This document shows positions 15,891 to 22,643 of a DNA stretch of 22,643 nucleotides, one piece after another. Source of the DNA: DASPJQ01 sp035299065 (GTDB lineage Bacteria > Bacteroidota > Bacteroidia > Flavobacteriales_D > UBA2798). A program made the translations under genes and the position numbers. Positions within the stretch are counted from its first letter, which is position 1. Every line of letters starts with the position of its first letter. The notes beneath the pieces are model-generated. The model had not been told where the DNA came from and made no database searches. It was given only the letters and a program-made list of their open reading frames with translations. The stretch covers positions 1 to 22,643 of the forward strand of contig DATGXI010000015.1 of NCBI GenBank assembly GCA_035299065.1, read 5' to 3'.

Positions 15891-16909
15891 TATTTATCTT
15901 TTTTGCCCTTCTTGTCTGATGACTTTAGTTTTTTTACTTCCTCTTCAAAATCACTTTCAAAATTTTTATCCTGTGTTACTCTGAATTTGGCGTACTCTTT
16001 TTCGGCTAAGCTCATTGCTACCGTGTGACTTACTTTACCTGCGTCTTTCAGTATCTGGTATTCATTAAATTGAAGGAAAGCGTCTAACCGATTGGCCCAA
16101 TCAGCCATTTTCATAGGTACCTGGCGGGAGGCTTGCAGTTCGGCAAAATCTAAATACATGGTTACAATGCGTTCCAGTTCTTTAATTTCCTTTTCCTGCA
16201 TATAGTTTTTAGCCGTGCCAATATCGGTTTTGAGTATCTTGCCTTTGGGTGCATTTTTCCAGGTAGTTAAACCCATATTGGGTTTACTGGCATCTGCACG
16301 GTGTGCAATGAGTTCGGCCGCTGTTTTGCCCGTTATTGCCCAATGCAACTTGTTTTGAACCGTTTTAAAAAATGTTTGTGTAATCTCGGCATCCTTGTTA
16401 TAATCTATACTGCATTGCTCATAGATGTCGGTAATTTTCAGGTAAAAACGCCTTTCGCTTGCCCGTATCTCACGGATGCGCTCCAGGAGTTCGTCAAAAT
16501 AATCTTTGCCAAAGCGTTTACCTTGTTTCAGGCGTTCATCGTCCAGCACAAAACCTTTAATGATAAATTCTTTCAGGGTTTTGGTGGCCCAGATGCGGAA
16601 TTGGGTAGCCTGGCGGCTGTTTACCCGATAACCCACGGCTATAATGGCGTCAAGGCTGTAATACGCTGTTTTATAGTTTTTACCATCGCTGGCAGTTGTT
16701 TCCAAAATGGAAACAACTGAATTTTCATCCAGCTCGTTTGTTTCAAAGATGTTTGACAGGTGTTTGCTGATGGCCGGCACTTTAACGCCAAACAGTTCTG
16801 CCATGGCTTTTTGGGTGAGCCAGAACGTATCGTTGTTATAGACAACTTGGATGCTCACATTACCCTGTGGTGTGGTATAAAAAATAATATCGTTGACGTT
16901 TTCTTTCAT
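15890..16909 (-). CDS. rhuM: RhuM family protein within the type I R-M operon
   Basis: The 339-residue product fits the RhuM (virulence RhuM / DNA-binding) family: NDTFWLTQKAMAELFGVKVP, ISKHLSNIFETNEL, YYSLDAIIAVGYRVNSRQAT, FRIWATKTLKEFIIKGFVLD. The first ~110 residues look like an HTH-bearing DNA-binding module; the centre has conserved RFYLKITDIYEQCSIDYN and HRADASKPNMGLTTW blocks; the tail is basic and coiled (EEEVKKLKSSDKKGKKDK). RhuM genes often sit between hsdS and hsdR in Bacteroidota, but their function is unproven. Here only one base separates it from the hsdS stop, and its own stop overlaps the hsdR start, so it must be co-made with the R-M subunits. A regulatory or anti-restriction-control role is conceivable but only inferred. 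Confidence 0.88.
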   Translation of the reverse strand: MKENVNDIIFYTTPQGNVSIQVVYNNDTFWLTQKAMAELFGVKVPAISKHLSNIFETNELDENSVVSILETTASDGKNYKTAYYSLDAIIAVGYRVNSRQATQFRIWATKTLKEFIIKGFVLDDERLKQGKRFGKDYFDELLERIREIRASERRFYLKITDIYEQCSIDYNKDAEITQTFFKTVQNKLHWAITGKTAAELIAHRADASKPNMGLTTWKNAPKGKILKTDIGTAKNYMQEKEIKELERIVTMYLDFAELQASRQVPMKMADWANRLDAFLQFNEYQILKDAGKVSHTVAMSLAEKEYAKFRVTQDKNFESDFEEEVKKLKSSDKKGKKDK

Positions 16910-16910
16910 G

Positions 16911-18254
16911 TCAATTCTTTACAACTTTTATTTTGCCCGTTACAACATCGTTGATCAAGCTTTTACGCAATTCTTTCAGCGTATCTATTTGCTTTCCGAT
17001 ATTGATTACTATCGCATCAATTTTTTGGGTTTTCTCGTCTAAGTAGTTAGCTATGGCGGTTTGTTCTTCTTTGGTTGCTGGGAGGTAAACATAAAAATCT
17101 GTCACCTTTTCCATCTTCAAATTAATTCGTGTAAAACCTTTGCCTTCTGTAATAAGTGATTTTCTATAATTGTCGGACAATAGCAAGTAGTTTAAAAAAT
17201 AAGGTTCACAAAACTTTTTCGTAACCCGATAACCTTTGCAAAAACTATTTAAATACGTGTCTTTCATTTCTTCAGCCAATACTGCTGTTTTGCCCACGTC
17301 TTCATAACCTTCTGAACTCATTAGAAAAAATAAATCACCTTTTCTTACTTTGTTTTGCTTTTCATTTTCTCCTAATACAACTGTTCCCAAATGATTTGCT
17401 TTGAGATAGGTATTGTTGGCAATATTTGTAAACGGAATAAAGCCTTTGTTGTTAGGATTGTCGTCTTGATTGAAATCATCACCTGCCTTGCCCGATAATC
17501 CGCTGTATAGGAAGCCCAGATCTTTAAGCCTGTATCTTTTCCAATTTTGATTAACTGGAAACATATACTCACCTTCTTTCAACTTCACTTTTTTATTCAT
17601 TCCCTTGCAGACGGCATCATTGATAATGCTTTTGCGGAGTTCTTTGTAGGTGTCGGCTTTTTTGGTGAGCAGATTTATTTTTTTGTCAATGACTTTGGTT
17701 TTGGCATCAAGATATTCGGCAATGGCGGTTTGTTCGGAGTAGGGCGGGTAATGAATTTGTAAGAATCTAACAAAATCCTGATTCATATTGGGTTGTGAAG
17801 CACCAACATTAATTGTCCTTATACTCTCATATTTATAGTTAAACCAAAAGAGTAAATATTTTAAGTCAATCTGTTTTGGCTTAAACATTACGCATGAAGC
17901 CTGATTGGTTGTGAAAGGGAAGTCAATTAATCCAACTGTTCCTCTTGTTTTTCCCTGACCATACATAGCTATGGCGAATGAGCCTTTTGGATAGAGCTTT
18001 AACGAAGTTTCTTCCAGTGCCTCTTTAGTTATTTTTACTTTAGTTTCTGTTACTACATCATTATTCAAGTCTGAAGTGTTTAACCAAGGAATTTCACCAT
18101 TCTCATAGTATCTTGGATTGGATGCCTGTGGTGTTGTACCACTGCCAAACTCGTCAAAGACATCTTTAATTCTTTTTGCCTTCCAATGATTAGGAAATAC
18201 TCCAAGCCAATCGATTTCTTTACTGTCTGAAATGTTTGTTTCGATTTTCCTCAT
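16911..18254 (-). CDS. hsdS: Type I restriction-modification specificity subunit S
   Basis: The 447-residue product has the two-target-recognition-domain layout of HsdS. TRD1 spans about 19-170 (WLGVFPNHWKAKRIKDVF ... GSGTTPQASNPRYY ... IPWLNTSDL). It is followed by the conserved region EQTAIAEYLDAKTKVIDKKI and KELRKSIINDAVCKG (~172-218). TRD2 spans about 233-395 (QNWKRYRLKDLGFLYSGLSG). A repeat of the conserved region follows (EQTAIANYLDEKTQKIDAIV, KELRKSLINDVVTGK). The two TRDs set the bipartite DNA target of the whole complex; the target cannot be read from sequence alone. Its ATG overlaps the hsdM stop by 4 bases. The gene is full-length, with no broken second copy or inverted repeats nearby that would suggest shuffling. 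Confidence 0.95.
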   Translation of the reverse strand: MRKIETNISDSKEIDWLGVFPNHWKAKRIKDVFDEFGSGTTPQASNPRYYENGEIPWLNTSDLNNDVVTETKVKITKEALEETSLKLYPKGSFAIAMYGQGKTRGTVGLIDFPFTTNQASCVMFKPKQIDLKYLLFWFNYKYESIRTINVGASQPNMNQDFVRFLQIHYPPYSEQTAIAEYLDAKTKVIDKKINLLTKKADTYKELRKSIINDAVCKGMNKKVKLKEGEYMFPVNQNWKRYRLKDLGFLYSGLSGKAGDDFNQDDNPNNKGFIPFTNIANNTYLKANHLGTVVLGENEKQNKVRKGDLFFLMSSEGYEDVGKTAVLAEEMKDTYLNSFCKGYRVTKKFCEPYFLNYLLLSDNYRKSLITEGKGFTRINLKMEKVTDFYVYLPATKEEQTAIANYLDEKTQKIDAIVINIGKQIDTLKELRKSLINDVVTGKIKVVKN

Positions 18255-20329
18255 AAAGCCAATTGGTTTTCTAAAATGTTTAATTCTTTCTCCAAAGCAT
18301 CAAGGTCAGCAGTGATTTCCGAAACTTCACGCAGTTTTTCAGGCGAATAGAACACTTTATTAAAATTGACTTCAACTCCAATTACATTATCCAAATACTC
18401 AAAGGGCTTAAACACATACTTCGCCATAAAATCGGCAATGTTTTGTTGGTTGGCGGCTTCATTGGGGCTGTAAGGTATTATTTCATAGTCCTTTTGCAAA
18501 TCCTGTGTGAGTTCGGCTGTTATGCTTATGTTTTTTGCTTGTTTGGTTTTGCCGTCTTTTTTCAAACTGGCTTTAATCACAATTTTGCCGCAACCCAATT
18601 CAGTTTTTTCTTTTTTGGTTTGCTCAATCAGGGTTTCTTTATCTGCATCAAAATAGTAGCTGATATTTTTGGTAAACACCGTCAGGTTTTTCTCTTTGTA
18701 GTCCAATTCTGCCAATTGGGGTTTTATTCCTTCTTCAAAGTAATTTTCTAAACTGCTGTATTTTGTATTATCGAAAGTAGTAATGTCAAACTCGGTTATT
18801 TCAACCGGGTTTTCATCGTTTGCCTGTGTTATTTTTGTTGGCGTAAGTTTGATTGATTTTTCTGCTGCCTCTTCACCATCTTTGCCGGTTTTTAATGGCA
18901 TTTCAATGGCTTTGCCGTTTTCGTCAACATTGGTTAGAATTATGCTTTGGCGGTTGTAATAGAAATGCCATTTGTCAAACACCTTTGTAAATTCGTTGTC
19001 TTTAAACTCGGTAAGGGCTTTTACAATCTTGGTTCGGTTGGCTAAGTCCATTTCCTTACGCTTCTTGCCCTTGCTTTTCTTTAGTGGTATGTAAAGCTCA
19101 CTGGCGTTGATGAGCATTACTTTGTCTTTTCTTTTAGCCGGTTTGTTTTTATTAAAAATCCACAAATAAGTATAGATACCCGTATTGAAAAATTCATCGG
19201 TTGGCATTTGCACAATGGCTTCTACCCAATCCTTTTCAAAAAAGTGTTTTCGGATATTGCTTTCCCCGCTACCTGCATCCCCACTGAATAAGGTAGAACC
19301 ATTGTGAACCACAATGCTCAAACCATCGTCAGCCAACTTATACAGTATGTGTTGGGTAAATAAAAATTGTCCGTCACTAATTGAAGGCAGTGCAACAAAC
19401 CTCTCTGTAGTGTCATTCTTGATGTCCTTTTCGTAGCCTTTCCAATCTACACCGTAAGGCGGATTGGCAACAACGATATTAAAGGTTTTATCCCAGAATT
19501 TACCAATGTCGGTAAGTGTGTTGCCATATTCAATGGCAGTATCTTTTCTGAATCTGCTTTCAATTTTTGCCAGGGCGTATAAAGTGCCGTTCCATTCTTG
19601 TCCGTAGGTGGCAGTAGGCCGGCTGGGGTGTATTTCCTGTATTTTGTCTTCTACACCAAAAAGCAGGTTACCTCCACCACAAGTAGGATCGTAGATAGTG
19701 AGGAATTTTCCATTGTCTTCAATTTTAGTGGCAATGATTTCAGAGATCAGTGAAATAATATCGTCAGGCGTGTATTGTTCCCCTGCGGTTTCTGCACTGA
19801 TGTCAGCCCACTTGCGTTTGATGTGTTCTTCAAGCGTGGTTATTTCGGAGTTATTGAATGGAGTGAGGTCAATTTCACTCCAGGCCTTAACCATATCAAA
19901 TAGGATACGTTTCTTTTTGAGCTGTCCTGCAACGCCTGATATGTCCAAAAACTTTTCTTCTTCCGTTCCTTTATCAACGCCCAATAAATATTTGGTTTCG
20001 TTGTCAAATGCTTTTAAATATGAATGAAAATCAACATCAAAAGTCTTGTCGTTCTTGCAAATAATTTTGAGTGTTTTTTTATGCCGGATTACAAAGTCAT
20101 TGTATCCCAAACCTTCAAGGTTGAATATTTCAATAAAATCATCAATATCGTCTCTGCCTACTTCTTTTTCCAATCTGTCAGCCTCCCTGATCAACCTACT
20201 TTCCACCATTATAATGGCAAAAAATGGCATCATATATTTTGGGAAATCACTTTCTTTAATTCCTGCTCCTCTTAGAAAGTCAGCTGTTTTCCAAATGTCA
20301 CTTTCGTATTTTAAAATGTTTATGCTCAT
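18251..20329 (-). CDS. hsdM: Type I restriction-modification methyltransferase subunit M
   Basis: The 692-residue product modifies adenine in the target sequence and forms the core of the type I complex. The N-terminal helical domain is followed by the class gamma N6-adenine methyltransferase motifs: DPTCGGG (214-220, AdoMet binding) and NPPY (289-292, catalytic) with flanking NIVVANPPYGVDW. Regions such as GEQYTPDDIISLISEII just before the AdoMet motif are typical of HsdM. The C-terminal ~200 residues, with helical ends (ADLDALEKELNILENQLAL), make contact with HsdS in the family. The start ATG overlaps the XRE gene stop (ATGA, 4 bases), which points to translational coupling with the regulator. 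The gene looks intact. Confidence 0.96.
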   Translation of the reverse strand: MSINILKYESDIWKTADFLRGAGIKESDFPKYMMPFFAIIMVESRLIREADRLEKEVGRDDIDDFIEIFNLEGLGYNDFVIRHKKTLKIICKNDKTFDVDFHSYLKAFDNETKYLLGVDKGTEEEKFLDISGVAGQLKKKRILFDMVKAWSEIDLTPFNNSEITTLEEHIKRKWADISAETAGEQYTPDDIISLISEIIATKIEDNGKFLTIYDPTCGGGNLLFGVEDKIQEIHPSRPTATYGQEWNGTLYALAKIESRFRKDTAIEYGNTLTDIGKFWDKTFNIVVANPPYGVDWKGYEKDIKNDTTERFVALPSISDGQFLFTQHILYKLADDGLSIVVHNGSTLFSGDAGSGESNIRKHFFEKDWVEAIVQMPTDEFFNTGIYTYLWIFNKNKPAKRKDKVMLINASELYIPLKKSKGKKRKEMDLANRTKIVKALTEFKDNEFTKVFDKWHFYYNRQSIILTNVDENGKAIEMPLKTGKDGEEAAEKSIKLTPTKITQANDENPVEITEFDITTFDNTKYSSLENYFEEGIKPQLAELDYKEKNLTVFTKNISYYFDADKETLIEQTKKEKTELGCGKIVIKASLKKDGKTKQAKNISITAELTQDLQKDYEIIPYSPNEAANQQNIADFMAKYVFKPFEYLDNVIGVEVNFNKVFYSPEKLREVSEITADLDALEKELNILENQLAL

Positions 20330-20526
20330 TTATTTTTTTCTTTCGTTTTTAATAATTCTTTCGGGTCCACTTTTAAAATATTAGCAATCTCAAAAAGTAT
20401 TTCAATACTTGGCTGCCTGCGATTTTGTACGTAGGCATTCACCATGTTATAACTTTTACCTAATTTTTCGGATAGCCAGGTTTGAGTTATTTCCTTTTCC
20501 TCAAGGACTTCTTTAATGCGATTCAT
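20326..20526 (-). CDS. XRE-type HTH regulator, putative controller of the R-M operon
   Basis: From the ATG at 20526 the product has 66 residues: MNRIKEVLEEKEITQTWLSE and on through KLGKSYNMVNAYVQNRRQPS and FEIANILKVDPKELL. This is a single helix-turn-helix of the XRE/Cro family with almost nothing else, the size of controller (C) proteins that time restriction and modification genes. A longer reading to 20577 exists but would run through the palindrome at 20570-20588 and lacks sense, so the shorter one is chosen. It is the first gene of the operon; its stop overlaps the hsdM start. The palindrome about 45 bases upstream of its ATG is a fitting operator for autoregulation. The target of regulation is inferred from position. 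Confidence 0.85.
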   Translation of the reverse strand: MNRIKEVLEEKEITQTWLSEKLGKSYNMVNAYVQNRRQPSIEILFEIANILKVDPKELLKTKEKNK

Positions 20527-20569
20527 TTTTTTGGATTCGAAAACGAAAGTATGTATTTTATTAAGTTTA

Positions 20570-20588
20570 TATCTCATTTTGTGAGATA
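20570..20588. promoter_or_regulatory. Perfect inverted repeat TATCTCATTTTGTGAGATA, putative XRE operator
   Basis: Seven-base arms (TATCTCA / TGAGATA) around a TTTTG centre, lying between the KAP stop and the XRE start. Size and symmetry fit a dimer of a small XRE protein. On the minus strand a weak -7 candidate (TACTTTCG, rc of 20544-20551) lies about 20 bases downstream, so the site would overlap or precede the -33 region. Confidence 0.6.
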
Positions 20589-20589
20589 A

Positions 20590-20599
20590 TAGGGCGTCT
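20590..20599. repeat. 10-bp direct repeat TAGGGCGTCT, copy 2 (upstream end of R-M operon)
   Basis: Second copy of the sequence at 8700-8709, in the same orientation. It lies between the operator at 20570 and the KAP gene stop at 20619, so the two copies exactly bracket the seven-gene operon. Confidence 0.3.
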
Positions 20600-20618
20600 T
20601 ATTTTTATTGATTATTAA

Positions 20619-22439
20619 TTAGTTATGATCTTTTAGGCCGTTTAGTTCTACAAATTTATCCACATTTAAAGCCAAAAGTTCATATAAATCTTTGAGATCC
20701 AGTATTACTCTGTTGCCATTCTGTTCAAGTGTAATTGTGGTTAAATATGTGTATCCGATACCATCTTCATTTGTTTTAAAGTACACACTTGCCATTGAAT
20801 TTTTAAATGGGAATGTGTATTCTCTTTTGTCATTTACCCTTTCGTCCTGTATTAATGGCGGAAACATTGGACCAGCAATTTCATTTATCGGAATATTTTT
20901 CCGGCTATGGTGGTTATTTCTTATACTTGACCGACAATTTAAAAATTTATTTTTCAAAGTTTGTGGACTGCCAAAGCAAAGCATTAAGTTGATAATATAA
21001 AAAGGTAAGAATTGGGCATATTTTTGGCTATTCACCATTCTAAATCCTCCGGAAACAAATTGAATATTTTTGCGTAAATCCTCTTTTTTATCATTTAACC
21101 AGGTCTTATGCCATTTTAGTAATTCTCGTAAAGTAATATTTTCAGTTTCAAGTAAATCTTCTAAAACAATTACCAGTGTTTTCAATACATCACTTTTTCC
21201 CTGGTGAAAGTTTGCTATTTCTTCAATTAAAAACTTCATTGATGATTTATTGTCATAGAAAAACACTTCTTTGCTGAAATATTTATTGATGTAACCGTCA
21301 AAATGCGTGTTTGGCCCATAGCGATGAGCAAATATTCTGGCCAGGTTTTCATAATCGCAGCAAACAATTATTTTGTCAAACCCAAATTTATTGGAAGAGC
21401 CATAGCCATATTCAGGAGAATCGTAATGAGCCGAAAGTACATTTAATATCCTGAACACGTGATCTGGGTCCATGCGGTCAAGGTCATCAATTATTAAAAC
21501 TGTTTCTTTATTTTTGTATATATGAAGTTGTTCAACCAGGGAACGAATTAACTGAGAATAAAAATTGTCTTCAAAAATAGATCCCTCCTGGTCATATAAT
21601 TTTCTTATAAACTTTAGAGCCTCTTCTTCTTCGTTTATATTCATTTCATAATGAAATTTTAGGTATTCCTTTCTGAATTTATTAATTTCTTTGTAAATTT
21701 CGCTGGCGCTTTTTCCAATGTGGGGTAGTAAGGCAATAAAAGGCGAAATGAGTTCCTCAATATTATTTTTGAAAAAAACCACACTGGTCTCAATATGGTT
21801 AAATGTTTCTCTTTTAAATTCAGCGCCATAGGCCATCAACTGAAAAAGTAACTCAGCTTTTATGTATTTAAAGATATCTTCATTGCTCGATATAGAATAA
21901 TTAACCGGATAAATCTTGAAAGTTAAATATGTATGTTTAAATTGATCGAAATAGGAGTTTAAAAAAGTAGTTTTTCCCTGGCCAAACGGAGCTGAGAATA
22001 GTATTTGTGCATTTTCAGTATCGGATATATGGGCATGAAAATCGTTCCAGGGATTTCCAATGGCAACCAAATGCTTTGTGTTATAAATCAGAAGTTGTAC
22101 TGTAACATCTGCTCCTGTTTTGTCTTCAAGAATCAACTCAATTTCATCATAGTCGCTGTTTTGACTCAAGAATTCTTTTAATTGGTAACCTTGGCTTAAG
22201 GATGATGGCGTTTTGACAATATTTGCCAATACAAGATTTTCCTGCGGGTTTAATCCCTCCCGTTTTTTCCTTTTTAGAATAAAATTTATGTCTTCAATGG
22301 CAGCCTTGGAACTTTTTAATGTTTTTTGTTCTAAAGCAGGAATAGTTATTTTATAAAGAAGGTAATAAGGATTTTCTTTGTTTATAGCAAACGAATGTGT
22401 ATTCGACTCCTTGCTAAATTCAAGGGTTATGGTTTTCAT
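20619..22439 (-). CDS. KAP-family P-loop NTPase
   Basis: The 606-residue product has a KAP-type P-loop: LFSAPFGQGKTTFLNSYF (K156) and the Walker B with the family hallmark VLIIDDLDRMDP (D318, D319, then DRMDP). The first ~140 residues form an N-terminal region of unknown fold. Between the two motifs lies a helical insert (~175-310). No obvious membrane-spanning pair is seen in it, although many KAP proteins have one there. C-terminal to Walker B come DKIIVCCDYENLARIF, a typical sensor strand, and a long helical tail. KAP NTPases are frequent in defence islands and some are parts of anti-phage systems, but this particular one is not recognised. It precedes the R-M operon on the same strand, with its own promoter region and a 92-bp gap to the XRE start, so it may be a neighbouring system and not part of the operon. 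Confidence 0.85.
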   Translation of the reverse strand: MKTITLEFSKESNTHSFAINKENPYYLLYKITIPALEQKTLKSSKAAIEDINFILKRKKREGLNPQENLVLANIVKTPSSLSQGYQLKEFLSQNSDYDEIELILEDKTGADVTVQLLIYNTKHLVAIGNPWNDFHAHISDTENAQILFSAPFGQGKTTFLNSYFDQFKHTYLTFKIYPVNYSISSNEDIFKYIKAELLFQLMAYGAEFKRETFNHIETSVVFFKNNIEELISPFIALLPHIGKSASEIYKEINKFRKEYLKFHYEMNINEEEEALKFIRKLYDQEGSIFEDNFYSQLIRSLVEQLHIYKNKETVLIIDDLDRMDPDHVFRILNVLSAHYDSPEYGYGSSNKFGFDKIIVCCDYENLARIFAHRYGPNTHFDGYINKYFSKEVFFYDNKSSMKFLIEEIANFHQGKSDVLKTLVIVLEDLLETENITLRELLKWHKTWLNDKKEDLRKNIQFVSGGFRMVNSQKYAQFLPFYIINLMLCFGSPQTLKNKFLNCRSSIRNNHHSRKNIPINEIAGPMFPPLIQDERVNDKREYTFPFKNSMASVYFKTNEDGIGYTYLTTITLEQNGNRVILDLKDLYELLALNVDKFVELNGLKDHN

Positions 22440-22469
22440 AATTTAAGGCTTTTCTGAAAATGCGAAATT

Positions 22470-22477
22470 CAAAGCTA
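22470..22477 (-). promoter_or_regulatory. -7 element TAGCTTTG for the KAP gene
   Basis: On the minus strand the sequence is TAGCTTTG, a full TAnnTTTG match, ending 30 bases before the ATG at 22439. A TTG is not found at 19-21 bases; the nearest one leaves 24 bases. The weak -33 together with palindromes upstream fits an activator-dependent promoter. Confidence 0.45.
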
Positions 22478-22519
22478 AATAACCAAAAATCCCCGAGTTT
22501 CCAACTAAACCGATGCAAA

Positions 22520-22556
22520 TACCGTAGAAATACGGTAAAAAGAGCGTAGAAATACG
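22520..22556. promoter_or_regulatory. Tandem palindromes (full and partial copy) upstream of the KAP gene
   Basis: The first is TACCGTAGAAATACGGTA at 22520-22537, 7-bp arms around GAAA. The second, CGTAGAAATACG at 22545-22556, keeps 4-bp arms. Their centres are 22 bases apart, two helical turns. The first contains the same 16 bases as 7496-7511, in the same orientation relative to the gene downstream. Binding of a dimeric regulator to both sites on one face of the DNA is inferred. Confidence 0.5.
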
Positions 22557-22559
22557 GGG

Positions 22560-22620
22560 GGATTGCGAATTTCGAACTACGAATTTCGAATTCCGAATTG
22601 TGAATTTCGAATTTCGAAGG
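22560..22620. repeat. GAATTTCGAA repeat patch
   Basis: Units of the type CGAATTTCGAA and CGAATTCCGAATTGTG follow each other here. Read on the minus strand they translate as RNSKFTIRNSKFVVRNS, a spurious ORF. The patch is a second repeat family, different from the heptamers, also frequent in Bacteroidota gaps. Nothing else is seen between it and the window end. Confidence 0.75.
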
Positions 22621-22643
22621 GCGAAGGTGGGGGCAAGGGGCAT

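Noticed and set aside
16911..18254. Shuffling or phase variation of hsdS through its two conserved regions
   Set aside because: The two conserved regions differ too much at DNA level (only about 14 identical bases in a row were seen), and there is no second hsdS copy or recombinase in the window.
20527..20577. Upstream extension of the XRE gene to a start at 20577
   Set aside because: The extra 17 residues would be encoded partly by the inverted repeat and A/T-rich promoter sequence, and they do not belong to an HTH fold.
22443..22643. Open frame of 66 codons on the minus strand at the window end
   Set aside because: Most of it is the translation of GAATTTCGAA repeats (RNSKF units), and its end covers the promoter region of the KAP gene.

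Overview
The window looks like a chromosomal piece of a Bacteroidota bacterium, probably on the Chitinophaga/Sphingobacterium side. Several signs agree: lipoprotein signal peptides, the lack of Shine-Dalgarno sequences, -7 boxes of the TAnnTTTG type, a TPR sensor with the linker that in this phylum leads into SpoIIE phosphatases, a possible type IX secretion sorting-tail remnant, and gene gaps filled with heptamer (xACAGTT) and CAGAT repeats. No species can be named from the sequence.

Left part (1-7950), ordinary-looking chromosome: the N-terminal part of exonuclease III (minus, cut by the window edge), a six-TM lipoprotein (minus), a small barrel-like lipoprotein (plus), a Tat-signal pirin (plus), a TPR lipoprotein that stops just where a SpoIIE domain would begin (plus), a YwqK/MORN-repeat protein with a barrel-like tail (minus), and two small two-TM proteins transcribed divergently. 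The gaps hold repeat mosaics that touch the stop codons. One 46-bp block is present twice, identical.

Middle (7951-8753): an AT-rich stretch without an intact gene. It holds two possible gene remnants and one copy of a 10-bp sequence, TAGGGCGTCT, that recurs at the other end of the defence operon.

Right part (8754-22439), a defence island on the minus strand, more AT-rich by eye than the left part. In transcription order: a KAP-family P-loop NTPase with its own promoter region; then, after a 92-bp gap carrying a perfect 7-bp-arm inverted repeat, a tightly packed operon of XRE regulator, hsdM, hsdS, rhuM, hsdR, DUF6883 gene, and a large sacsin/Hsp90-type (GHKL) ATPase with a C-terminal PD-(D/E)xK-like nuclease motif. 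Junctions are 4-nt overlap, 4-nt overlap, 1-nt gap, 1-nt overlap, 5-nt gap and 19-nt gap, so the seven genes are almost certainly one transcript.

The most unusual point is at the HsdR/DUF6883 junction. The last ~60 residues of HsdR read as a DUF4926-type domain, and DUF4926 is a usual neighbour of DUF6883 genes. A two-gene DUF4926/DUF6883 module thus seems to have been welded onto a type I restriction subunit. Together with the GHKL-nuclease and RhuM, this suggests a composite defence system: classical type I modification and restriction with a possible back-up or toxin-like arm. A second point is a 16-bp palindrome, ACCGTATTTCTACGGT, that lies upstream of both the KAP gene and the unrelated gene at 7564, at helically phased distances from the -7 boxes. 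This hints at a shared regulator.
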